A stretch of 64,000 nucleotides of DNA from Notospermus geniculatus (Eukaryota > Nemertea > Pilidiophora > Heteronemertea > Lineidae): NCBI GenBank assembly GCA_002633025.1, contig NMRB01002792.1:1-64000 (forward strand), in the 5' to 3' direction. The notes beneath the pieces are model-generated. The model was not told the DNA's origin. It was given only the letters and a program-made list of their open reading frames with translations, and made no database searches. Below are positions 54,791 to 64,000 of this stretch, piece after piece. Both the position numbers and the translations under genes were made by a program. How positions within the stretch are numbered: the stretch's first letter is position 1; each line of letters begins with the position of its first letter.

Positions 54791-55024
54791 AGCCGTGGTT
54801 ACACTACATTGAAATACCCGCGTTTTTTGACACCCGGGTCTAGCCCGGCTGTGAAAAATCCCTCCTGAGGCCCGGTGCCTGTCAACACTACTCACATTTT
54901 GTGACGGGGAACCCTCCAAAAACCGTTCGAGCTCGGAGGGGATTATTACACCGCGTTTTTAACAGGTGTGGACAGAAAAAACCCGGGTTCGACACGGGTT
55001 TTTTTATGTAGTGTAACAAGGGCT
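54791..55024. mobile_element. MITE GTTACACTACAT
   Basis: Ends near AGCCGTGGTTACACTACAT and ATGTAGTGTAACAAGGGCT; interior ACCCGGGT/GACACGGG inverted words. Relatives are at about 24190-24355 and a lone end at about 31391. Confidence 0.8.
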
Positions 55025-55162
55025 ATTATTCCTTAAATGGGAAGTTCGTTGTAGAGTTCATCGTAGTCGTTTAAAAGGATTTGGCAAGACGGGTATCATA
55101 AATAAACACCCGGTTACGGATATCCGCAGGCGCCGAAGGCACAACAGTGGGGGGGGGGGGGG

Positions 55163-55605
55163 NNNNNNNNNNNNNNNNNNNNNNNNNNNNNNNNNNNNNN
55201 NNNNNNNNNNNNNNNNNNNNNNNNNNNNNNNNNNNNNNNNNNNNNNNNNNNNNNNNNNNNNNNNNNNNNNNNNNNNNNNNNNNNNNNNNNNNNNNNNNNN
55301 NNNNNNNNNNNNNNNNNNNNNNNNNNNNNNNNNNNNNNNNNNNNNNNNNNNNNNNNNNNNNNNNNNNNNNNNNNNNNNNNNNNNNNNNNNNNNNNNNNNN
55401 NNNNNNNNNNNNNNNNNNNNNNNNNNNNNNNNNNNNNNNNNNNNNNNNNNNNNNNNNNNNNNNNNNNNNNNNNNNNNNNNNNNNNNNNNNNNNNNNNNNN
55501 NNNNNNNNNNNNNNNNNNNNNNNNNNNNNNNNNNNNNNNNNNNNNNNNNNNNNNNNNNNNNNNNNNNNNNNNNNNNNNNNNNNNNNNNNNNNNNNNNNNN
55601 NNNNN
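55163..55605. other. Assembly gap after poly-G
   Basis: 443 N preceded by a 14-base G run; frames reported across it are artefacts. Confidence 0.99.
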
Positions 55606-56418
55606 GCCAATACCGAAGCCTTCTAAACCTAGCGGCGGCTTTGGGAACCAAAACGGCAGTCTCTGTCAGGCTGATTCACATGTCAGGTGATATTGTTCAT
55701 ACTGTCAGACTAGTGCACTTTCAATGCGGACCCTAACCCACTCCTCAATAGGTGTCACTAGTGGTTAATGAAATGGTCCATGGACCACGTGCTCACCTGG
55801 GAGAACAAATGCAAAATGTTAAATCGAAATTATCAAAGTTGATGATCCCATTTGATTCCCAGGTCTATATATGGCAGTAGGAGCTGATTCCACATCTTTA
55901 ACTCCGTTTCGAAATGAAATATCTGAAACTAACACATTTGATTATGTCAATATCACCATGATCCCAGCATTTATGAGTCCATCCAATTTGGCTAGGGTTC
56001 ATTTCCATTGCTGTTGTGCTAAAGGAGCCGAGTTGTGCCATCTGATAAAAGCATGATGGACAAAATATCAAGTATGGTATGTCGATTTCATCATGATTCG
56101 GGCATCGGTCAGTGACAATAGAGAGGTTGCGCGGCGGTGCGACTCCCGCTCCCACTGCGAGTTGATCTTGGATTCGTTTTCGGAACTCGTGACGCCATAC
56201 AACTGCGCACGACTGTGTCGAAATAAGGTAAACTAGCTTGGGTTGCCATGGTCACCATGGAACTCGGGCATGTTACGGACGCAAGTGAATTTTTACCATA
56301 TTGCTGATTTACGCGTTTATACAGCGATTTAGCGGAAGGATTTGCCAAAATAAATCCTAAGAAGGTGAGGATACCACAAATAAATCATAGTTTGAAAAAT
56401 ACAGTTTGCAGAAGTGTA
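55606..56418. other. No feature recognised
   Basis: Apart from a stray GGTCCATGGACC end of the AGCTCACC family near 55770, nothing is identified. Confidence 0.4.
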
Positions 56419-56612
56419 TGGCAAGCGGTTTGTCCACTTTATACAAAATCTATGATTTTGAATTAAAAACCTATATTTTGTCGACAAAAATCATAGTTTC
56501 AGACTCAAAAACATAGATTTTGTTCTCGGAATTATAATTTTGTCTTCAAAATAATAGATTTTATCAAAATATAAGTTATAGATTTTGCATAAAGTGGACA
56601 AACCGCTTGCCA
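56419..56612. mobile_element. 194-bp MITE TGGCAAGCGGTTTGTCCA
   Basis: Ends TGGCAAGCGGTTTGTCCACT and its exact complement, TA on both sides. Interior is diverged AACCTATATTTTG-like words. Relative at 31481. Confidence 0.9.
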
Positions 56613-56945
56613 TAGAAGTGCATTAAAGTCACCAATCATATTCATCCGACAACCGAGATACACTAGGGCCTAGGCCTACTAGGGCCTACACGGATGTATA
56701 CAAAATGTACACGACCTTTGAAGTTAAAAAGGCCGTACCTATTTTCGGAGAGGTCCAAATAATGGCAAAATGAGCTTAAGAATGTTAAGTAACCCGTAGG
56801 CCTGCCCTTTGTTTTTTATATGATCATGGGATTGGAATCCCAAGAACCCCCTGAAGCCCCAGTCATAGAATGATGATAGGCCTAGTGAGTAAAGTTCTTT
56901 CTAAAAATGAACAAATTCTGATACAATAACCACAGGTTTTCTTAA

Positions 56946-57313
56946 AGGGAGACTTGCGAAAAATATTGCCCGGCGGGCACAAGTTGTTTGAGTTGTAGCG
57001 CCGTCTGTTAATACATGCTGACACTACGCTATATCACAGGCGCATGTAGAGCTATCAGTGAGTTAAGAACACTGTTCTAAGCAAACGTATCTAAAAAACA
57101 CAACGCGTATCTAAAAACACACCACGAGCTCATAAATTCGTGAGCTCTGGGTGTGCTTTACAAACTAGTGTTTTTTGGTTAGATACGTGTTCTAAGCTCA
57201 CTAATAGCTCTACAGGGGCCTGTGATATAGCGTAGTGTCACCGTGTATTAACAGACGGCGCTACAACTCAAACAACTTGTGCCCGCCGGGCAATATTTTT
57301 CGCACGTCTCCCT
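56946..57313. mobile_element. 368-bp MITE with TTAA target
   Basis: TTAA flanks; about 130-bp arms starting AGGGAGACTTGCGAAAAATA. Interior has a second inverted pair around CACGAGCTCATAAATTCGTG. piggyBac-like by target and terminus. Confidence 0.9.
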
Positions 57314-59002
57314 TTAAGTCAAATCAAGGCAGTGCCGTGGAAATTTATATTAGGACTAGGCTAGGCCTAGGACTAGAAGGGCCTTTTATTTAGGTACATT
57401 TTTCATTTTCATTTCAGCTGATCCTACTCCATGCTGGTAGGCAGCATGAATGCTGCTGAATTAGCCGTCCTCATTGAGGAATATGAGGGTGATGAAGGTG
57501 AATTGCTGATACTTGCGGAAGAACAGGGCTTTATGGTGATGTGTTGTTGGAGGATGAAAACGACGATTATGTCCCTTTTTATTCAAGACTCGACTTAGAT
57601 GAATATGCAGCTGAAAAATTCAGAGCGAAATTACTTTTCTCAAAAGATGACATGAAAGAATTGGCTGATGCCCTGTCGCTCCGGAATTCATTCATTGTGG
57701 CAACAGGATAAAGGCGACTAGGCTAGAGGCCTTACCTTAGTTTTGAGGAGACTCAGCTATCCAAACCGATATGTAGACTTACGGTACTCAGGGATTTTGG
57801 CCGTAATACGTCGGAATGAGGAAGGCGCACAACAAGCTCTGCCAATAGAGGGCCCTGCAAGCACATGACCCATGGTTGCAATGAGAAAGCCTTTTACCAA
57901 GTCAATAATTGGGTCACGTGGGCACCATAGTGAGCCATTATTTTCGTCCTTGATTTTTCCGCCGGCAAAAATCACGCCTTTAAAAAGTGACCATTTGTAT
58001 CCATTTTTGATGTTATGGTTTGTGTGGGTCATTTTCTCGTGTCCAGGAGATAATGAGCTGAGAACGTTAAGCGTGAGTGCAGTAAAGACGGTTTTGCCAG
58101 TTTTCCTTGGCGGTTTCATGAAGATCAGTTGGTCATGGTTTGCTATGCATCACCGTACATGTTTGTGTACTAGCGTGGGCCAAGAGTGGTCGACGATGGA
58201 AAAATGTTGGACGTTTGGCGGACGCTAGTGCCTTCAAAGAACCATAAAATTGCACCCTGAGGGGGTCTATCGTCTTAGTCAAGTAATCTCTTCACCGAGT
58301 TCGTTTCTCACCTGCAGTTAAGTTCGTTTAGTTAGTAAACGAAGTCGAAAATCATTTCCTGTGTAAAACCAATGCTGATATCATGGCGGCAGTGATTATA
58401 AGTTTCTCGGGCTGTGATGCATTGTGGGATATGGCAGGCAGAACAAATGAACAATCCCTTGGATTTTCCTCCAATGAACGCCAAGTTCACTAAGACAGGC
58501 GTAGGGTCTGCTTTGACCAGTCTAAAAATGCCAGTGACCTACCAGTGACTGATAAGCAGATACACATACAGTTGGGGCTAATGTTAGCCTACTAGTATAC
58601 CACGAATCTGGGTCATCGTGGCATTATGAGGCTGTTGAGTGGAGTGTTTGTGCAATGCAAATAACAATCCTGATGAGGGTTTACAACTTTCGCGTCAGAT
58701 CCTTGTGCTGGCTATGGCACGGTGTATAAGGAACTGATGTCCCGTATGGCGGATTGAGCTCTTGTATCTGTCAGTCAGGTGCCCCCCCCCCCATTTTAAC
58801 TCCTTATATCCCTTCATCAACTCACGATCCACCCACGTGACCCATTCAGGCCGGCGGGCTTGTTATTGAATATTTCATCCCTGAATTACTCTGCACGGGA
58901 AAATAGCACCAAAAATGTCATTTTATTGGTCCTTTATTCTATTTTGATGAGTTTTACGAAGAAAATCAACAAAATATATTTTAAATTGAAAATGCATTGC
59001 AT

Positions 59003-59373
59003 ACTCTAAATTCCCACTTACCTGTCCCATTCCTGAACTCGGAAAAAATGACTAAGTCCGAATTTGAAGATAATAGGGTGGGGGTATGGTGAGAAACAAT
59101 AATGGCCTGTACACTTTATTGTCCCACAATCCCAAGCCTTGCGAAGAATGACCGCGTGCGATAACTTAATTTGAATGGGGTGATGGCTNCAGGATTTCCA
59201 TTGTCACCTCATACCCTGGCAAACATGACCGTACGTCCCTTGACAAGTCCTTTTTATTGATCCAGAACATTACTGTTTCTGACCATACCCCCACCCCATT
59301 ATCTTCAACTTCGGACTTAGTCATTTTTTCAGAGTTCAGGAATGGGACACGTAAGTGGGAATTTAGAGTATGA
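59003..59373. mobile_element. Inverted-repeat insertion in Harbinger
   Basis: About 90-bp arms (CTCTAAATTCCCACTTACCT ... and its near complement ending GGGAATTTAGAG). One ambiguous base at 59189. Confidence 0.65.
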
Positions 59374-59769
59374 CCTTTTTGTACTGGTGCTGCCATCTGG
59401 ATTTTTAGTCGTGCGCCTTCCTCATTGTCAAGGATTTTCAAACCACAGTTGACAAAATATATGAGCTTAATTCTCACAGGCTTGAGACTATCAGCCATGG
59501 CTGTCAGCCGACAAGATCAGTTCATTCTCTGATGTAATACTAGGCAAGGGATTCCCTATGAAGAACATCTTTGGATTCATTGATTGAACAGTACGTCCCT
59601 GCTACCGACCTGTTCGTGACCAAAGAATGGTGCTCAACAGACATAAAAGGGTATATGCAGTGAAGTTCTAGGTTGGTAAGGCAATAGAATTAATCCAACT
59701 TTGGATTAAAATGCAACAGTGTAACACTGCACAAACATTATTCCAGCTGTTGTCATTATTCCTGTGCCC

Positions 59770-59894
59770 AGTTTCACAAAGAATCTTAAGTCTAAAGTTT
59801 GACTTAAGTCATCATGTGACCAGGTTTCAGCAAATCATATGACTTCATTTCAGACTTAAGTTTTTTCTTAGACTTATGATTCTTTGTGAAATCC
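59770..59894. mobile_element. Small MITE in Harbinger
   Basis: TTTCACAAAGAATCTTAAGTC and the complement of TTTCACAAAGAATCATAAGTC. Confidence 0.7.
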
Positions 59895-60043
59895 AGACCT
59901 GATCTCTTATTGAAAAGGCTGAGACATTTTTACTAATTGGTGACTGCAAATTTTCTCATGGTGTCTCTTGTTGTATCAAAAGTATGATGCAGCTAATGGC
60001 AAGCATTGAAGTAATAGGCCATGCAAGCAGGGGCTTAGGTGTA

Positions 60044-60601
60044 TCGCAGGCCGGAGTGGACACAATTCATATTTAATGTCCACATTAATTCCGATTTTAT
60101 ATCCGCATTAAATCAAGAATTTATGTCCACACTTAATCAACCAATCGGAGCTAAGTTTTTAATGTAGATATAAAATCGCACTACTTATTTAATGTCCATA
60201 TAAATTCGTATTTTATGTCCCCATTAAATCACGAATTAATATCCACATAAAATCGACCAATCACGGATAAGGACTTTCGGACGGATTTGAGTGTTCTCGA
60301 TCGCTTCCGTCCAAAAATCCGCGATGGAATTGTGGACGGAAGCGATCGAGAACACTCACATCCGTCCAAAAGTCCTTATCCGTGATTGGTCGATTTTATG
60401 TGGATATTAATTCGTGATTTAATGGGGACATAAAATACGAATTTATATGGACATTAAATAAGTAGTGCGATTTTATACCCACATTAAAAACTCAGCTCCG
60501 ATTGGTTGATTTAGTGTGGATATAAATTCTTGATTTAATGTGGATGTAAATTGGAATTAATGTGGACATTAAATATGAATTGTGTCCACTCCGGCCTGCG
60601 A
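60044..60601. mobile_element. Long foldback element with TA target
   Basis: About 270-bp near-perfect arms starting TCGCAGGCCGGAGTGGACAC, TA on both sides, centre near 60322. Arms are built of short repeats such as TTAATGTCCACATTAA. It separates the transposase halves. Confidence 0.92.
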
Positions 60602-61521
60602 TATAGGTGTGGGTCCGAAGCCCAAACGGTGCTATGATGCATCATTGTTTTCCTATAAAGTTACTTCTTTTTTATTACAGTGTGTCATAGTACCATGAAG
60701 TCATCATCATTGATGTCTTTATGATAGTACCCAATGGGCTAATAGCAAATATGTATGGACCTATGGAAGGCAAGCGTCATGATTGTGCCCTTTTACGAGA
60801 GAGTGGGATCTTGGGGAAAAAGGCGTATGCTGAGAACTTACAACGGGAGGATGAAATTACAATGGTTAGTACGGTGATCCTGCCTACCCACTACGGCTTC
60901 TAATATACAGCCTATTTGGCAGTGGCTATCTATCACCAGAACATGAGGAATTCAACAAAAGGATGTCTGCTGCTCGCACAAATGTAGAATGGGGATTTGG
61001 CAGAATCATCCAACAGTTTGCCTTTCTCGATTTCAAAATATTTCTTGGTTGGTGCTACTGGCAAATGCACACACATGTTTGTATGGGCGTCTGGTAGGTT
61101 TATATTCTGAAATGGAACCTCCATCGTTGGAAGAATATTTTGCTAATTGAGCACAATGGACCTGCAGAATCTAGTCATTTGGTAAATTCTACTCTAAGTC
61201 ATGTCGTAAACTAGTCATCTGGTACACTAGTCATTGGGTGAGGTCAGAATTCCGTCTGTGTTAGGTGTTATGTGTTAGCGTTGCAGATCTGTTAATATTC
61301 TTGTCAACCTGAACCAGCAAACAGGCCAACACCCTGTTAACATGGTGCTAACAGGCTCTTGGCCAGAACCCAGTTGGGTGTTTCTATGAACCATGACAGA
61401 ACAAGGATTGCTGGAAACAGTACTCTACTGGCCTATTGCATGTGTATGCAGGTAATACTACAAGCCTAGATACACTAGTGTACTATGTCTGTACAAGCAA
61501 AGTACTGACAAGTCGTACAAG

Positions 61522-62346
61522 ATGGCAACTGCAAAACGGATTAAGTGGACAGTAGACAACATCACAGAGCTGCTGAATGAATTATTAAGGAGGCATGGTA
61601 ATTTCAAGACAGCTAAGAAGAATGGAAAAGTAAAGGATTTCTATCGAAGTGTTGGGTAAATTGTTAGTGTGGAGATTGGTGGCACTATGGTGGACAATTT
61701 GTAACGAAATCTTGGACGGGAATACCGAGCTATAAAACAAGCACAACAACAATCTGGAGCGGGCACTGATGCTGACCCTGAGCTAAGACAATCTGAGGAA
61801 CTGTACCGGTTATTTGAGGCGTATTACACACTTTATTTTCCACAGCGGGGAGCAGTGAAACTCCACTGTATAGTTACAGCCTCGGAGATTGACAGACCAG
61901 GTGATTCAGGACAGTCCAAAGGTCAAGACCAAACCTTTTCGCACAGTTTTGCCCATAGCGACTCTAAGACAGCGTAGTCCCCCGGCTTCTACATCAAGCG
62001 ATTACAGGAGCATCTCCCCAACCCCTTCTCTACATCTTGAGACTTTCTCAATTTGTAATGGAAGTGGGAAAAAATGTCCAAGTGCAGAAGGTCAGCAGTC
62101 TCAGGATGGAGGATCCAAAAAGACAAAAACCTCTTATTATTTGACGACTTCTGCTGAACGGCAAGAGAAATTGCGGACCCTCTCATACAGCAGAATGACC
62201 TCTTGGACAAGTTGAACGATAACTTTGATCAGCTAAATGATAACTTTAGTGTGTTCAATGATAATTTTAACCAACTAGTGTCTGAAGTGCAGCTCATTAG
62301 AAACATCATTGCCGCATCAAGAGGTATCCACACTAGCTGCAAATAG
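61522..62346 (+). pseudogene. Harbinger second ORF (Myb/SANT-like), broken
   Basis: Begins MATAKRIKWTVDNITELLNE, in the manner of the Trp-rich DNA-binding partner of Harbinger transposase, and ends in a coiled-coil-like LLDKLNDNFDQLNDNFSVFN run. At least four in-frame stops or shifts lie between. The Myb-like call rests on position and the opening helix only. Confidence 0.55.
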
Positions 62347-62855
62347 GGCCTTTGCTTTGGTCCTTTTAATTGTAATGTATATGCAGATTTCAAAATAAAT
62401 TCCATTATGAAATGAAGCGAAACACTTTATGAATAATAAATGTCGCCTATTTCACAACCTACATGTAAACAATTATTTTGGAGAACATCACTACCGAAAA
62501 AAAAACACTTGGAGAACATCACTACCAAAAAAAACATTATGACCATTAATCGTAACGACATCTTCTGTTCCATCAATAAACTTAAAATGCGAAAGGCCAA
62601 GATAAACAGAGATGGAGGTACTAAACCATGAAAAGTCGTCAATTTTACACTTTTAAATCGGGAAAAACGCAAATCATTGGTTCATCTAACCCATACTGCC
62701 TAATTTTAGCGCCCTTTGAACTATCATTTTATTCGCTTTCCTTTACTGAATGTGGAATTGTTTCCGTCAAGTCGATAGGCCTACAAGTCCGCCATTTTGA
62801 AACCTGCAGAAATCATTTTCATCCTGACAGTTTCCAAATGCACACTCTCGGGTCT
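62347..62855. other. No feature recognised
   Basis: A/T-rich; a 24-bp word ending GGAGAACATCACTACC is tandemly repeated near 62478-62530. No gene seen. Confidence 0.4.
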
Positions 62856-63232
62856 AAACTCCCTACGCAGTTGTGTACCGCGCCCCCTTCGGTTTACTCG
62901 CTCTCCACAACTGCTTAACTTCGTAAAATTCGCCGCGTTTGGTCAACAGATGGCGCTGAGAGAGTCGATCAATGAGAGCACCGAGCAACCGGTAACCAAG
63001 CTGGCCTGAGACACTTTTTCATTGGCCGAACGGTTCGTAGCCATGGTAGCACAAGAAAATCCGTTGCCAACGGGCCAAAGAGTTCTGAAAGCAGCGTGCT
63101 GATAGGCTGTTAAACTCGCGCCAGGCCCTGACGCCATCTGTTGACCAAACGCGGCGACTTCCACGAAGTAAAGCAGTTGTGGAGAGCGGGTAAACCGAAG
63201 GGGGCGCGGTATACAACTGCGTATGGAGTTTA
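62856..63232. mobile_element. MITE with about 100-bp arms
   Basis: AACTCCCTACGCAGTTGT... and its inverted partner ACAACTGCGTATGGAGTT, with CCGCGTTTGGTCAACAGATG at the inner edge. Overlapping ORFs on both strands come from the inverted arms. Confidence 0.8.
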
Positions 63233-63333
63233 TCTCGGGTCTGAATGGAAACGTTTCTTTCAAAACACACTTCCCGGACTGACATCAGATGGATACCAGC
63301 GCGGCATTCAACTTGCACATCCACAGTCAGCAC

Positions 63334-63574
63334 CAGTGTGGTGATTCAAACAAAAAATTATTTTATTCGTACGCGAAGTCGTTGGTGCATAACAATGGTG
63401 CTTGTCGCATTCGCAGTTCATTTGGTAAATGGAAGGGGTGACGGGTGATTACGTAATAAGCTGTCACCCCTTCTATTTCCCTAAAAAAAACTGTAAAAAT
63501 AGTCAACACGATTAGTTATGCATGAGTAAAATCGCGTACGAATAAAATAATTTTGTGTTTGAATCACCACACTG
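63334..63574. mobile_element. MITE CAGTGTGGTGATTCAAACA
   Basis: 43-bp nearly exact inverted ends; AGCAC flanks both sides as a likely target duplication. hAT-like terminus (CAGTG). Confidence 0.85.
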
Positions 63575-63750
63575 AGCACACCACGTTCGCACTTGGTCGT
63601 TTGTCAATGACAGGTGACTGTTTACATATTAAAATGTAAATGACTGGGAATTTACTCACCACGTTTACACACCACGTTCGCACCTGGTCGTTTGTTAATG
63701 ACAGGTGACTACATATCAGAATGTAAATCACTGGGAATTTACTTACCTAT
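63575..63750. repeat. Tandem repeat of about 90 bp, two copies
   Basis: ACACCACGTTCGCAC opens both copies (about 63579 and 63670), followed by GGTCGTTTGT and AATGACAGGTGACT. Beyond 63750 nothing is recognised. Confidence 0.8.
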
Positions 63751-64000
63751 CGGCTACACCTGAACGATGTCACTTACATACCCACGCCATCAAGTAACAT
63801 CTGACGAGGCGTGAGAATGACCAATGTCGTAATGACAGACCGGTGATAAATTTGATTTCGCATTTAATCCGAAGTGATGACGAATGACATAGCAGGCCAC
63901 GGATTCCTCATTCTTATGACTGTGTAGATTTGTGGAAGGGCCAAAGGGATGAAATTCCCGTTTACGAGGTGATCGAGGGACAGTTCTAAGAATTTTTTTC

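Larger units (their letters stand above)
57446..61145 (+). pseudogene. Harbinger transposase, broken
   Basis: N-terminal part: MNAAELAVLIEEYEGDEGE; after a frame shift, YVPFYSRLDLDEYAAEKF and DDMKELADALSL; then LRRLSYPNRYVDLRYSGI near 57745. C-terminal part: VPNGLIANMYGPMEGKRHDC (60725-60790, first catalytic Asp in RHD), GDPAYPL near 60875 (second Asp, one frame shift away) and ARTNVEWGFGRII near 60975 (catalytic Glu). The three acidic residues persist although the frame is broken. Most of the middle (about 57860-60700) is intron or insertions. Confidence 0.85.
57446..62346 (+). mobile_element. Decayed PIF/Harbinger transposon
   Basis: The transposase (57446-61145) and a second ORF (61522-62346) are on the same strand, the usual two-gene layout of the superfamily. 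Outer TIRs were not identified. The element is interrupted by at least three inverted-repeat insertions (59003-59373, 59770-59894, 60044-60601). Confidence 0.8.

Noticed and set aside
55058-55651. Long frames of 159-197 codons
   Set aside because: They consist of N from the assembly gap.
57757-58228. Overlapping 118-120 codon frames on opposite strands
   Set aside because: The plus strand here already carries decayed Harbinger blocks (LRRLSYPNR) in another frame; neither long frame has a recognisable domain.

Overview
This is intron-rich, repeat-packed animal nuclear DNA, not prokaryotic. Split genes with consensus splice sites, immunoglobulin-superfamily exons, CR1/Jockey-type LINEs, mariner, piggyBac-like and Harbinger DNA transposons, tRNA-headed SINEs and many terminal-inverted-repeat (TIR) MITEs all point to a marine invertebrate. 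The repeat style (short words such as TAGGCCTA and TACATGTA, long families ending in AGCTCACGGGTGAGCT) would suit an echinoderm, hemichordate or cephalochordate, but the species cannot be fixed from the sequence.

Region 1 (about 0.6-13.8 kb, + strand) is a tandem pair of cell-surface immunoglobulin genes. Copy 1 (2363-7730) reads as eight exons that join in frame to 654 codons: signal peptide, four Ig-like domains, one fibronectin type III domain, a transmembrane helix with a buried Asp, and a five-tyrosine tail with two ITSM-like and two YxN motifs. Copy 2 (from 10487) keeps the signal peptide and four Ig exons open, but no FN3, membrane or tail exon is visible downstream. Reading through its last splice donor gives a stop after two codons, so it may be secreted.

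Region 2 (about 13.8-17.2 kb) holds decayed LINE reverse transcriptase and repeats.

Region 3 (about 19-50 kb, - strand) holds a prostaglandin reductase 1 / alkenal reductase-like gene (PTGR1, MDR superfamily), recovered exon by exon. The first three exons occur twice (37.5-40.3 kb and 47.3-50.2 kb) and the last exon occurs twice (19.1 kb and 22.9 kb), each within a local tandem segmental duplication. Exons 4, 6 and 7 are single. The exon for the nucleotide-binding glycine motif and the penultimate exon were not found.

Region 4 (about 52-54.6 kb) is a 5'-truncated LINE flanked by a 130-bp direct repeat. Region 5 (about 57.4-62.3 kb) is a decayed PIF/Harbinger element with transposase pieces and a Myb-like second ORF, itself invaded by foldback elements. 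The right edge is more MITEs.

Many mobile elements sit in one segmental duplicate and are missing from the other, so their boundaries and target-site duplications can be read directly. The window has two assembly gaps (22907-22987, 55163-55605).
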